Shown: positions 12,601-23,763, numbered from the stretch's first letter. The stretch: 64,000 nucleotides of DNA from Elymus sibiricus (GCA_039707655.1 CM077673.1:8628001-8692000), one strand, 5' to 3'. Translations and numbers: made by a program. The notes: generated by a model not told the origin, from the letters alone.

Positions 12601-13422
12601 GAGAAATTTTCTATTATCAGTCCAAGTCGTACATCTTTTGTGATCAATCAAACTAACTATACTCCTCACATGGAGATATAGTCAAGGGAGGTCTTATTCC
12701 ATCCAGCCATTTTTTTCTTCTTCCAATAGTACGCAGGAGGAGTTGCACACTCCAACTGGCGGGGGTGATAGCGGCAGCTCAGGCAACGGGGTCATGTCAA
12801 CCCTACGTTCAAATGAATCATTAGACTGACCGACGGACGGAATCAAAATCCAAAACAGAACTGCCAGGTCAAATCCACAAGCTAGCTAGAGCTAGCTAGG
12901 TGTCTGTCTTGCGTTCTTGGTCAAACTAATATTACTGCAAGGAAGAGAAGCAAGTTAATTTGTTTTCTCATGCTGACACAGGTTGACGCATGCGTAACGA
13001 TCACCGACAACGCCTAGCTAGAAAACATTAATAAGTAATTAATTAAGGCTGCGCGCCGTGACTAAATTATTTCGAGCAATAAGCTTCATTGATTGAACCG
13101 TTCAAATTCGGAGGAAAAGCGAATCAATCCGTGATTGGATGGTTAAGAATATAGTGATATTCCCTATCCACCAGAGTTCAACTCCCAGACTTAACATTGT
13201 TGTTCGCATTTCTCTAGTTTTATTCCAGGCCTTTCAGCGATGTGCGTTCAGTGGGAGGAGACGTTCCCGTCGACTTAGAAAGCGTATGTAGCGATTTCGT
13301 CAATCTCAAGATGATTTGTTGGCTCAGTCTTTCAGAGGTGCTCATATGGATAGGGTGTGCATGTGTGGGTTCAGAGAGATGAGCATATGCTCGTGTATGT
13401 GAGCAACTTCAATTGTACTATG
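9601..13422. other. Gene-free region with old duplicated blocks and simple repeats
   Basis: I see no gene. At 10512-10536 there is a near-exact repeat of the block at 8468-8492 (GCCACTTGCATGCATGGTGG), and weaker versions of the surrounding sequence occur near 12515-12600 and 24600-24670. An (AAG)n/(GAT)n tract lies at 10538-10588. Around 11400-11640 there is MULE-like sequence (ACGCGTCCGGTCAGT). The rest is unassigned. Confidence 0.5.
10538..10588. repeat. (AAG)n-(GAT)n compound microsatellite
   Basis: About eight AAG units, an interruption, three more, then four GAT units. Confidence 0.9.
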
Positions 13423-13689
13423 TTAAAAAAAGAGATAGTATCATCGGTAGTCATAAAACTTGTGCTGGATGTTCAGTTTGGTGTTAAGACTTTAAAAATA
13501 CGGATTTATGCTCACATAACTTGACATCGCGTGCAAATACGGTTTTAAAATATACATGCATACGTATTAGGGTGTATGGCTCCACCTGCCAGTGAGTGAT
13601 CAACTAGTTTTTGCACAAAACACCCCCAAGTTTTTTTATTTGCGGAAAAAGGCGACCACTGTGCTGCATATAGGTACGAGAATTAACAC

Positions 13690-13753
13690 AAAAAAAGGGT
13701 GAGCAGGGACTCAAACCCGCGACCAATGTTTACTACACAGGCCACTCTAGCCA
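13690..13753 (-). other. tRNA-like A-box/B-box module in the left MULE arm
   Basis: On the minus strand TGGCTAGAGTGGC (A-box-like, 13753-13741) is followed 23 nt later by GGTTTGAGTCC (B-box-like, 13717-13707) and then by seven T (13696-13690). This is the order of a pol III gene: A-box, B-box, T-run terminator. The intervening sequence does not fold into a convincing full cloverleaf by eye, so I do not call a tRNA gene. Confidence 0.5.
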
Positions 13754-14529
13754 ACGAACCTTCACGTTCGCATGTGAGGTATGGATAGCAATCTTAGATG
13801 TATTGAACGTGGAGCTTAAATGACATTTATTTTCTCGCATCTATGAGAAATGGGTGTATATCTGCAACTCATTTAAGCTATTTTACCAGTCCTTCTTTTT
13901 ACCTGAAACATGTAGAGGCGCATACTCCTACAGTTGATTCCGTTAAGCAGGACAAGAAGTCATATTCAGTCAGGTTGACACATTAAGATCAACATATAAT
14001 GCCATCAACAAAGTACTTACAAGTAGAGCAGTAAAACAATGGGAGTGATACTAATTACACATCAGGACGGTTTGACAGAGCGGTAAAACAAAGTGACATT
14101 TCAACAATCAAGCCCCTATGCATGGAAAATTTGTTCTTGCTCCCTCTGTCACTCTTGCTGACTGTCTGGCAGTAAATGCATGTCTTTCGGAAAGGGGTTG
14201 CCATTGCTGTCTTATTTCTACAGATACTGCAGGCCATTTTGCACATACTATTTTTTAAAGATATTTGTAAAATGTAATTAATAAAGTTATGTTCTAAGAA
14301 CATTATACAAATGATCATTTATAAATAAAAACATTTAAATATACAGCTGGGTATTATATAAAAAATATTTAGTTAATACCGACATTGAAAATATTTATTA
14401 AATAAATATGTTTAATGAACCAAAAATAAATATACACTCATGGCTTATATTTCAATTGTGCGAAAATGATGAATTCAAACATTTACTAAATATTTACGAA
14501 TATTCACTTTTTATAGTTTTTACTCATAA

Positions 14530-14658
14530 GGTTCGCAGGGGTAAATATTTACTAAATATACACTCACTGCATTGCACTTCCCAGGGGTAAGACTAGGTTC
14601 CTATAATCCCTCCCCAGACCCCACCTTGTGTGGGAGCTTCTATGCACTGGGTCTGTCC
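14530..14658 (+). mobile_element. SINE fragment (Au-like 3' part) with 18-bp target duplication
   Basis: The end of this 129-bp insert (CCCCAGACCCCACC, GGGAGCTTCTATGCACTGGG) resembles the conserved 3' part of the plant Au SINE. It is flanked by the identical 18-bp sequence TATAGTTTTTACTCATAA at 14512-14529 and 14659-14676, as expected from target-primed reverse transcription. The 5' part is lost or rearranged and includes a locally repeated TATTTACTAAATAT. The insertion is younger than the MULE that contains it. Confidence 0.75.
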
Positions 14659-15287
14659 TATAGTTTTTACTCATAACTTATATTCACTAAATTATATAAT
14701 TTAAATATTAGACACGATTGAATATTCATATCAACAGTTTACATTTTAAATTAAGAATATTTTAAATTATAGAAAAGTTGAACTATACAAATGTGCGAAT
14801 AGTAATTGAAATGTCAGTATAATTAAAATAATATTTTTAATTGTAATTTTGGAAATATTTGTGTTAATTTAAATGATATAAACATTTTTACATAAATATT
14901 ATTTAAATATATGAATATTTCTAAAATAATACATGAACAAAATTAAAAGTAGGTTATTCATTTGTATGTATAATACTTATAACACATGAATATTTAGAAC
15001 CTTTTATTACTGGAATTATAACTTACATAATATCTACAAATATCTAGTACATTAACACTAGTTATTCATTGTATACGTGCAGGCTGTACCGGCTAGAACG
15101 TCTTGTGTGCTACCCTTTGGTTAAAACGTGCAGGTTGTACCGGCCACACTTTTTCTCTGTTAATTTTCATTGTGTAACGACAGGCGGGACCCACTGTTCA
15201 TAGATATGAAAAAGTAAATGTCATTTAAGCTCTACTTCAATACATCTAGGATTGTTATCCATAGACATACGAATGTGAAGAGTGGGT

Positions 15288-15349
15288 TGGCTAGAGTGGC
15301 TTGTGTCGTTAACTTGGTTCGTGGGTCGATTCTTGGCTCGCCCATTTTT
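15288..15349 (+). other. tRNA-like A-box/B-box module in the right MULE arm
   Basis: TGGCTAGAGTGGC (15288-15300), then GGGTCGATTCT (15323-15333) and a T-run (15345-15349). It is the mirror partner of the module at 13690-13753, having diverged in the B-box. Confidence 0.45.
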
Positions 15350-15351
15350 CT

Positions 15352-15579
15352 TTGTTAATTTTCGTACCTATATGCTGTATAGTGGTTGGCTTTTTCCGCA
15401 AATAAAAAATGTGAGGGTGTTTTCTGCAAAAATCAATCGGTCGAGCGCCATCATTGACTGGCAGTTTGTTAATTTTCGTACCAATATGATGTACAGTTTT
15501 CAGCTTTTTCCACAAATCAAAAAATATGAGGGTGTTTTGTGCAAAAATGAGTCAGTCGAGCGCCATCACTCACTGCCAG
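15352..15579. repeat. 114-bp tandem duplication in the right MULE arm
   Basis: TTGTTAATTTTCGTACC begins at 15352 and again at 15466; the two units (15352-15465, 15466-15579) share most bases, including GAGGGTGTTTT and CGAGCGCCATCA. The left arm has one copy only. Confidence 0.85.
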
Positions 15580-15742
15580 GTAGGGCCATGCACCTTGATA
15601 CGTCCGCATGTGTATTTTGTGACCGTATTTGCACGAGAAGTCAAGTTAGATGACCACAATTCCGTATTTTCAAAGTTCTAGCATCAAATTGAACATCAAG
15701 CACAAGTTTTATGACTCCCGGTGATAATACCTCTTAAAAAAA

Positions 15743-17400
15743 TCGTGCAGGAATTCTCTCTATCCATAGCCAATATGTGTACACTATACTCCCACATTAC
15801 TCATCGGAGGTAAACAACGCAAAAACACCCACATTAATCGTTGAAATTTGATCAATGAGAATGATAAAAAAGGTAAATATAAAGAAAAAAATGATGCTAC
15901 AATGAACAAATCTCCTTGGTAACATGGGAAAACATGTGTTGATATCCTTTAGATTTTCGTAATATCAGAAAAGGGATTGATGTGTCTCAAACAACTTCTA
16001 AACAGTCGGATATGCATGCAGTGATTCGTGTCATATGATTTTTTTCTTCTTCAATTTTCTTGTTTAACTAATTAAATAGTGTAGGAGTTAGATGTGTGAT
16101 TGTTAATTCACATCCAGACTAGAATTAGCAAACCCGTTTAAGTTTTTATTCTTTGTTGCATGTTTATGTCGTTTCATTTATTCCACAAAAACCTACAATT
16201 GTCGGCTCGCCATCAACTAGCCGTGGCCTAGGGTATCTGGCTTTGTCATGGTGACCGCGAGTCCAGCACGGTGGATGAGTTAGTTCATCTAGGGTGAGGG
16301 CTAGTACAACGCTTGCCCCTAGCGATGACTACCAACACTGAAGAGGTGTTGCCAGGCTCTCGTTCTGCATGACTTTAGCATTTTCCAAATAAATAACGGT
16401 AATGATAATCAATGAACTTTCCCTGGGAGGGTTGGCAATTGCGAACACTTCGAGGGCAGTTTCTATTGTCGTGAGGATTGCAATTTCATTTTGCAAGCAC
16501 GACAATCTCTAGTGAAAAAAAGAACTACAACGGAGTTTCCATGCTCGCCAACTAAAATTGCCATGCTTAGGCAACACAAATTGACATCAGAATCATTCGC
16601 AAGTGCCATCCCTTTCAGCGAACTTTCACTGACTATTCTCACGAAGCAGGCTCTCGTCTCGCTTTATAGATTCAGAAGTACACGACCAACTGATACAAGG
16701 TTGTGAGGAAGCACTCTTACAAAGCAGACTGGACAACACAAATGCATGAAATTACTACACACCCTAGAGCATGGTTGCCCGATTACCAGCACGACACACC
16801 CTAGAACACCAAAGCTCCATGACAACATTCTCAAGAGGGGAAACGGCGCTAGGCGTCACCACTTCCGAGTCCGATACGGACAAGGGTCTTTACCCGAAAC
16901 CCTGGCATCCTCAAGCGGATAGCATCACCCACGGGCGTCGTCGCCGTCAGTACGTAGCTTTTGCCTGGCAACTCACTTGTGCCACCACGAGGTACCAAGG
17001 AAGGACAGTCGCGACGAGCACAAGCCTCCATATCCACAGTGTGTGGCCACTGCCAACAGCGCAAAGCGAGCCTGAGCTACCCATCCCTCGCCGGCAAGAT
17101 GTCCAAGAGCTATAGCCACCACGTTCGCTGGCTTATTGGGGTGCATAAATAAAGGCATGCATGCACATGTGTGATGTGATTTCTCTTGCAACCTGGATTT
17201 AGTTATTTGTGGGGTTCATAGCATTTCCATCACGTACGCCATACTTGACGAAAGAACAGTGGAGTATATATAAATTACAAGTTTTTTCTCTCTTTTTACT
17301 ATACACTAACTGAAAAAACGGTATGCTGTTACACTTAACGGCGACCTCTCTAATCCTTCCTTGCTGCTTGCTTCTAGACTACTGTAGATGATCATCTCCT
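15743..17400. other. Intergenic sequence without recognisable gene
   Basis: Short open frames (16491-16706, 16771-17115) show no family motifs and are contradicted by equally long frames on the other strand. I see no transposon ends. The stretch ends in CATGCATGC repeats (17408-17440) downstream of the OVATE gene. Confidence 0.45.
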
Positions 17401-17536
17401 CTCCTCTCCCGTTTCACGCATGCATGCATGCATGCATGCCTAACGTACGCGACGCCGCTCGTTGCTCGCGCGGCAAGAAACCTGGGCGGGCTGCGTGCCA
17501 CGCATGCCCATCTATCTGTTTGATTCTTTCTACTAC

Positions 17537-18178
17537 CTATGCGTCGCTCTGTCTGCTGTCGCCGTCGACGCCGTCGCCGGTGGTGTTACTGCGGTTGCCG
17601 TTGAGGATGCAGAGGAGCTCGGTGAAGGCGCCGAGGATGTCCCTGAGCGTGTCGCTGTCGTTGATGGCGATGTACCACAAGAGGAGGTCGTGCATGCGCG
17701 CGCGGTCGGCGCCGCGGCGCGGGTCCAGGCCCAGCGCCTCCGCCATCTCCAGCATGGACTTGAGGAACTCGGCGCGGGGAGCGTCCGTCGACATGGTGAC
17801 GCTCCGCACCGCCTCCGCGCCGTCAACGGTGCGCGTGCCGCCGTGGCAGGGAGCGGTGGCGTGCTCGGACTCGGAGGAGTCGACGATGGAGTTGGACCGG
17901 CCAGGGGGCGCGAGGGAGAGCCGACGGGACGCGATGGCGGAGGAGAGGCCGCCGACGTCGGCCTGCGCGTCCGCGTCGTCGGGGTCGACCTCGTCGAGGA
18001 AGGCCGGGGACGAGGTGGAGGCCGAGGAGGGCGGCGAGACGGAGACGGAGGTGGAGGTGGATCCGTCGTCGTAGGTGAGATTGAGGATCCCGGACGGCGG
18101 TGACTTAGGGGGCCTCCGGGCACCCCCGACGGCGGGGAAGCAGCCGAGCATTGCGCGGCGGTCCGTGCTTCTTGGCAT
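17537..18178 (-). CDS. OVATE family protein (transcriptional repressor type)
   Basis: Single open frame of 213 residues. The C-terminal part, residues about 125-192, fits the OVATE domain: a Ser-Thr-Asp-rich entry, FLKSMLEMAEALGL, LLLWYIAIN, then LRDILGAFTELL. OVATE family proteins are plant-specific and mostly act as nuclear transcriptional repressors that bind TALE homeodomain and TRM partners and shape organs. The N-terminal half is low-complexity, rich in Ser, Pro and Asp, as usual. The start at 18178 gives MPRSTDRRAMLGCF; the Met at residue 10 is an alternative, as many relatives could begin near MLGCF. Base composition is strongly GC-rich in contrast to its flanks, as in grass single-exon genes. 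Overlapping frames on both strands are its shadows. No TE interrupts it. The OFP subgroup cannot be assigned by eye. Confidence 0.85.
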   Translation of the reverse strand: MPRSTDRRAMLGCFPAVGGARRPPKSPPSGILNLTYDDGSTSTSVSVSPPSSASTSSPAFLDEVDPDDADAQADVGGLSSAIASRRLSLAPPGRSNSIVDSSESEHATAPCHGGTRTVDGAEAVRSVTMSTDAPRAEFLKSMLEMAEALGLDPRRGADRARMHDLLLWYIAINDSDTLRDILGAFTELLCILNGNRSNTTGDGVDGDSRQSDA

Positions 18179-18320
18179 TGCTTCTTCCTTTGGATGGTCT
18201 TTCTGAAATTAGATTAGAGAGAGAGATTGGAATGAGGCGTGTGAAGAAGAAGAAGGAAGGAAGGAAGGAAAATGAGTCCCTCCCTCCCTCCCTATAATTA
18301 GGCCATCACTTTATCTATCT
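18179..18320 (-). promoter_or_regulatory. 5' flank of the OVATE gene with GA-rich simple repeats
   Basis: Upstream of the start (higher coordinates) the minus strand holds pyrimidine/purine microsatellites: GAGAGA near 18219, (GGAA)n at 18254-18270 and (CCCT)n at 18278-18292. TAATTATAGG on the minus strand at about 18290-18299, some 115 bp before the start codon, is a weak TATA-box candidate. Function is inferred from position only. Confidence 0.35.
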
Positions 18321-19212
18321 CTAATCTAAATCTCCGCTCCGGCTAACACAAGACAGATTGCAATCCCATCATGCATATACCCATCCCGGCTAATTAGCAG
18401 CTATTTTTACGCCCACCGTTGGGATGCGCGTATTATTGCTCAAAAGATGAATTGGACGGACAGCTGGGATGGCTCCACAGATTATGTTATGGACACACTT
18501 TCTGATTTGATGGAATGAGATGGATATATTGGTCATGCACCCATGCATCAACCCATGCATGGATGCATGAGTCAACTCTCTCTCCCTCTCTCAAACGTTG
18601 GAGGGAGAAAGATAGAGAGGGTGTGTAGGAGTCAAGCCGATGGCTAGCGAATCGTTTTACATAGGGTATATGCCCTTGCATTCGAAAGGCGACTAGAAGG
18701 ACCGTGTCGACCAAGCCAGAGGTCCACTCTTTCCCTCGCTGGAAGCCGGCCAGGAAGCCAGTTATGGGCGTTGGGGCTCTGATAGGGAGTCTAGCGTCGA
18801 GAAGGAATGCTCGAGGAGCGGTTGCGAGGCATCTTTGTTGTTGGCGGCGTGCCTTCCTGGAGCGAGGTCGTCAGTGGCAGATGTCGTCAATGGTGCATGG
18901 ACCAAGGTTTCACGATACCTTTGTATATGGGAGAGCAGGGCTCTCAATTCTCGCCACCGGCCGGTGGCCTTGGGAAGGGGCTATCTGCCCAGATATGGCA
19001 TAGGTGGGTCAAGCCCGGGTTTCCCTCCATCGGGAGTTGTGATAGGAAGCAACGAGATGGATCCCGATATGGGGCTCGGGGATGGGGGCAGCTGCTTGCA
19101 AATATGGTAGGGATCCGACGAAAGGACGTGGCCCAAGTGATCTGACTAGTTATGTTTGGGTTACGTCGGGCGAGGCCTCAATGGACCAACCCTTTTCATC
19201 AGTAGATGTCAA
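18321..19212. other. Unassigned sequence between OVATE gene and Helitron
   Basis: Contains CATGCATG-type repeats (18534-18570) and a GC-rich stretch at 18700-19145 with overlapping open frames in several phases. I do not recognise the encoded sequences. It may be an old transposon or gene fragment. Confidence 0.4.
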
Positions 19213-19269
19213 CTAGGAAAAATGCCCGTGCGTTGCAACGGAAGAAAAAATATCTCTGTGTATTTTTCT

Positions 19270-20140
19270 AACTGGGTGGAGGCACAGGTTGTATTGAACT
19301 ATAATTGTAATTGCCGGACATAGCAAGGGTCCGACACACTGGCGTTGAATGGTTATTTGATCTGCTGCATGAACTCGGAGATGTTGATCGCATGCGCGTG
19401 TTGATGATTTTTTGGCGCGCCTGGCATATTCGCAACGAGATAGTCCATAACAAGTCACCAACGCCAGTCGAAGCTTCATGCCGGTTCTTACAGTGCTATG
19501 CGAGTTTTCTGATTAGTATTCAGTACGCTGATCTTTTAAAAGGAAAGATTCCAGTTGATGTGGATGGCCATCCACTACTGTCATCATACGTGAGACCAGA
19601 TAATGTGCTAGAGGCTAGATGGACTCCCCCTTCTCATGGCCGTGTTAAGCTTAATGTAGATGGGGCATATATCAAGGAGACAAGTGAAGCAGGTGCTGGG
19701 ATGATCTACGTGAGAGTACTGGTGGCATAATCTTTTCGGCATGCAGAAACATTTTACACTGTGCGAGCCCTTTGCAAGCAGAGTTAGCAGCATGTCTGGA
19801 GGGGCTCAAATTTGCATTGCAATGGTCTACATTGCCCATTGACGTTGAGATGGACTGTAAAGTTGCTATGGTTTCCATTCAGGCACAGTTTCCGGATAGA
19901 TCGTCGAATGCAATGCTGGTGAATGAAGTTAGGAAGCTTCTTGGTGAGAGGGATAGTTCTATTGCTCATGTTAGCAGGAACCAAAATGTTGTAAGTCATA
20001 GACTAGCTTCTTTTGGACGTGCTGAAGGTCGTACGGCACTATGGATCAGATCGGGTCCTGCTAATGTACCACAACTTTGTATGGAGGATCTTCCTCCAAG
20101 TTGAGCAATGAAATTCCTTTAACCCCGCAAAAAAAATTGT
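19270..20140 (+). pseudogene. LINE C-terminal fragment with RNase H (RVT_3) domain, frameshifted
   Basis: The first frame (19311-19730) contains MIFWRAWHIRNEIVH, typical of the linker after the LINE zinc-binding region, then KLNVDGAY, the start of an RNase H fold. The second frame (from about 19700 to 20104) continues with AELAACLEGL, EMDCKVAM and SHRLASFGR. Together they supply the acidic residues of the RNase H active site (Asp in VDGAY, Glu in AELAA, Asp in MDCK). The two frames join after one extra base near 19707. A short A-run (20127-20137) marks the 3' end. Non-functional because of the frameshift and missing polymerase. It is a passenger in the Helitron, either captured or inserted. 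Confidence 0.75.
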
Positions 20141-20852
20141 AATTAACATTAAATTGCACACATAATTGGCGACGATATGAATGCTTAATTAGATTTTTCT
20201 ACATAAATATTAATCTACTCAATTCTGATATGCCTATAGAAAAGAAAAAGTTTAGCTTTCTCTCAACATAAATGTTTATGCTCAAAGTGCAACAGTGGCA
20301 TAATGGGATTATTTAAAATTTTGGATATAGTTTTCCTTGTTGAAGTGAATTTTTGAATTTTTAAATTCCAAACTATGCACAAAGATGTGCCAACCATTTT
20401 GGTTATCTCCCTAACTCTGAATACTGTGCCAACTATATATTAAATCTAATCTGTATATTTATGTGACCAAATGGTAAAATGAATTTCTTTTTTTCCTCGT
20501 TCAGTCATGTCACGTGTGTGTAGGCTGCCGTCCTTAATCGATGCACGTTGTAGCTCATTCACGGTGAGCAATGTCCAACTTCGGTTCGTATACTATGAGT
20601 CCCACGCTCAGTCATTCCTCGTTGTTCTCATTGTTTAGTCTCTCCCACAATCCGGCCAACACCTCACCCTCTGTTTGATTATTGATTGACAAAGAGGCTT
20701 GTTGATTGTCTATTTGTTGAGGTATATAAACTGATAAGATTCGATATACAATACCAAGGTGGGACTCTTAATTTAAAACCAAACCCTCCCTTCTATCACA
20801 ACCAAAAGCTAGATCTAATGGCTGCAGACTTTGGAACTGAAGCAGAGGACGT

Positions 20853-20863
20853 GGGTTTGATTC
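20853..20863 (+). other. B-box-like site in Helitron 1
   Basis: GGGTTTGATTC resembles the tRNA B-box consensus GGTTCGANTCC; it sits in a context similar to the modules at 13690 and 27646 but the upstream A-box and the terminator are weak. Confidence 0.3.
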
Positions 20864-21324
20864 CACGTAGGAGCAGTAATTTTTGGCAGGCCCATCAACA
20901 TATGAGCTGGTGCACTTCGTTGGGATAGAACGGGCCAAGGCCCAGGTGTCCGATCCACACAAGTGATCGACTATAAATAAAAGAACCTTCTGTACATGAA
21001 CACAATACATCCTCGGGTTTGTTGGCTAGGCCTGTGGTACTTTGTGAGGGAGTTTGCGTGTTCGGCTCCGAGGCAAATCATTTTTATCTACTACACCAAA
21101 AAAATCAGGTTAAATCGTAGAATCATTTTAGGAAAAACAAAAGTGGACCAGGCCCAGCTGAACGTGCGGCCCAACAGCAGACGGACGAAACACGGCAAAT
21201 TAAAGCATCATACGTCCTCGAATTAGTACCACCTCGCGTATGTATTTTATTATAAAAAGCACATAAAATTACTGCGGGATGAAACCAAGAATATCACCTT
21301 GCTTTATTAGTAGGTAGGTATAGA

Positions 21325-22440
21325 TAAGGTGTCCGGTCCAGCCGAACACGTAGAAACTGGGTTTTGGATTCCCAAGGGAACCCTAGCGCCTCATTTAGGG
21401 TTTCTCGCATCCAGAACTAAGGTGAGGCGACAAGTGTTTTCTGCTCGCTCTCTCCACCACATTCCAGAAGTATTTCGCTCTCCCACTACTTCACCCAAGC
21501 TACAACCATAGGAGGGCGCAATGACAAGATATCCAGAAGCATTGATACGAGAAATCCAGTTGGTGGAAGAGTGCCACCGTGAAGTAAATCCGAGGGAGAA
21601 ATTGAAGAGAGAGAGAGAGAGAGAATGAGGAGCAAAATTACTGGTGTTGAGAGGCATCGCCACTGTCCAGGGGGTAGGTGGGCCCTCGCATGATCAAGGC
21701 AACCACAACTCTTTCCACCACCAACAAAGTAGAAGTCACTGCTGGAGGTATCAAGGCCTACAAAATGCAAACCACGGGAACGTTAAGAACTATGAGGGAT
21801 CCAAGAAACAATTCAAGTCGAAGCAGCAGTTACTCAAAGGGACTAGGAATCCGTCGGGTAAAGCGGCGATGACCACTGGAGCGACAACAAACTCGGAATG
21901 ATTTCATTGCTACAAGGTTGGCCATTTCTAGACCAACTTCCAACTCCCCCTCTCTACTTCACCTGTAAAGTAGAAGGGCACCTTGCCATCAATTTCGTTC
22001 AAGGCTCCAACTCCCCTACTGCACATGATGCGACATGGAAAACATAGGGATTGTTTCTTTTTCAAGCATTGAGGTCGAGGAAGAAGAAAAGGAGAAATTG
22101 GACGCGGAGTCTCACGTTGCTATGGGTGAAAAGTGACCTCATCCCATATCTTGCCACAAATCTTAGAGGCCAAACTAAAAATATCTTTGTTTTGCATTTA
22201 AAGCTTGCTAGCGAATAAAAACTAATCGATAGATAAAAAGAGAATACCATGAGCATAGGTACATCAAGTGGGCCACCAGGGGCTTGGAGATAGGCCAAGG
22301 GAAGGCCGAGGGTCTCCAAGGGTCGTGAATTAGGTTTGTCCACGAGTGGAAACCTTCCTTTCCCGCTTGCTCTCGAGAGCTCCTATTCGCCGTTGTAAGC
22401 ATATGTTACCGTTGTTGACGCTCGCAGGCCACACGTAGTG
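21325..22440. pseudogene. Degenerate zinc-knuckle-like remnant and unassigned flank
   Basis: At about 21895-22060 one frame reads FHCYKVGHF followed by stops and then a further basic stretch with GKHRDC. This recalls CCHC zinc knuckles of plant LINE ORF1 or gag-like proteins, with key Cys residues lost. Upstream (21360-21640) is leader-like sequence with a (GA)n tract at 21606-21625. The call is weak; nothing here would make a protein. Confidence 0.3.
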
Positions 22441-22502
22441 GGCTGGCCCAACAACCTGCTAAAAAATCAAACATGAAGAAAAAACCTGAGCAAGAATTAT
22501 GA

Positions 22503-22841
22503 GAGAACAAGAATTTGAACTCCGCACAACAACAACAACAACAATAGCATGCCGACGCAATAACCACTAGACCGGGCTCATGGTGTTGTGTATTATCATG
22601 AAAGGAAGCTATTTTACCTTCTTCTAATGCAAAATTAACATATATTATATACCCAGTCAAAATAATTTGAAAAAGTAAAACGAAATTTAAAAAGGAATGC
22701 ACAACAACAACAATAGTCCGGCGCAATAACCACTAGAGCGTGCTCAGTGTGTTGTGTATTATCTTGAAAGAAATCTATTTGACCTTCTTTTAGTACAACA
22801 TTAACATATATTATATACCTAGTCAAAATAATTTGAAAAAC
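22503..22841 (-). repeat. Tandem duplication (about 170 bp) carrying a tRNA-like module
   Basis: The segment containing CACAACAACAACAA, CGCAATAACCACTAGA, TGTTGTGTATTATC and CAAAATAATTTGAAAAA occurs twice (about 22503-22672 and 22673-22841). On the minus strand the first copy has an A-box-like CTAGTGGTTATTGCG (22570-22556) and a B-box-like GAGTTCAAATTC (22522-22511). The second copy has lost the B-box part. Confidence 0.7.
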
Positions 22842-23350
22842 CCAAACGAAGGAATTCACAAAAATATATAAAAAACCACTAATATTGAAAACAATCGAAA
22901 TTTTGAAAAGTTTTGCAAAAATGAAAAATATCACGAATTTGAGAAAAAATAATGAATTTAAAAAGGTTCATACAAATTGATAAAAGTTCATGAATTTGGG
23001 GAAATCAAGAAGTCGAAAAACGTTCACAATTTCGAAAATCATGAAATTTGGAAAAAGTTTGCGAGTTTAAAAAAAGCTCACGAATTTGGAGAAAAGTTCA
23101 GGACAATATTGGAAAAAGTTCACGAAACTTTAAAAAAACTACACGGTCTAAAAGCTCATGCATTTTGAAAAAATGGTCATGAGTAAAAAATCAGGAATTT
23201 TAAATAGTTGATGTATTTAAAAAAAGTCTATGAATTTGAAATTTTTTATAAAAATATTAACAAGAAAATTTATAAAATAAAACACTAAAATAATAAAAAA
23301 ATAAAAAGAAACAAAAAAAGGAAGAAAAAACAAAACAGAAAACCCAGCAG
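22842..23350. repeat. A-rich degenerate repeat region
   Basis: Short diverged repeats of the type GTTCATGAATTTGGAAAAA recur throughout, ending in a purine-rich stretch. Open frames here (22977-23168, 23217-23660 minus) are low-complexity artefacts. Such sequence is common in the interiors of grass Helitrons and MULEs. Confidence 0.6.
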
Positions 23351-23763
23351 GAAAAAGTAGAAAAAAAAAGTACTTAAGTCGCCGAATAGGTTCTGGGCTT
23401 GCTCTCATATGTCTGCCTTGGCTAGGCGTCATATGCAGAAGTCCTTCTGCTTCTTCTCTTTTTTTTTTTGCAGAAGTGCTAGGTGACAAGTTACTAGTAA
23501 GTAATCTGTGTGCTGTGATCCTTTCTCTTGTGGGAGCTTTCTGATGCAGAATTCCTCTTGTGTTGACAATGAGCCCTGCGCAAACTCTGTCTCCGTATCT
23601 CTCATGGTTATTGTAACTCCACTGGCATACCCTGCAAAAAAAAAAGACCTCCACCGGCATGAATCGATCGATTTGATCATGTCATACATAATGAGAGAAA
23701 GAGAGAGATTGACCAATGCATATTTGTTATTCTTGACAGGCACGAATAATTAATATTTGTTAT

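Larger units (their letters stand above)
13432..15733. mobile_element. Mutator-like element (non-autonomous MULE), 2302 bp, perfect 9-bp target duplication
   Basis: The outermost sequences GAGATAGTATCATCGG (left) and, reverse-complemented, GAGGTATTATCACCGG (right) start inverted repeats of roughly 420-530 bp. The flanks are TTAAAAAAA on both sides (13423-13431 and 15734-15742), a perfect 9-bp duplication, which is the Mutator signature. The long inverted repeats are also typical. No transposase is present; the 14.0-15.1 kb interior is very AT-rich and contains a SINE fragment. The right arm is longer because it holds an internal 114-bp tandem duplication. The A-run makes the duplication slightly less informative than a mixed sequence would be, but both arms support the same boundaries. 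Confidence 0.85.
19213..21324 (-). mobile_element. Helitron (non-autonomous), 2112 bp, minus orientation
   Basis: On the minus strand it starts TCTATACCTACC after an A (complement of 21325) and ends ...CCGTTGCAACGCACGGGCA-TTTTTC-CTAG before a T (complement of 19212). Helitrons insert between A and T without target duplication, start with TC, and end with CTRR preceded by a short hairpin; here CCGT/ACGG (19226-19241) forms the stem about ten bases before CTAG. No Rep/helicase is encoded. The interior holds a LINE RNase H fragment on the opposite strand and a tRNA-like module near 20815-20875. A related element with similar ends lies at 26358-27921. Confidence 0.75.

Noticed and set aside
17388..18123. 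Plus-strand frames of over 200 codons across the OVATE gene
   Set aside because: Shadows of the OVATE coding sequence; they lack motifs and start within repeats.
22842..23350. CRISPR-like regular spacing of short repeats
   Set aside because: Repeats are degenerate, irregular and low-complexity, and the genome is eukaryotic.
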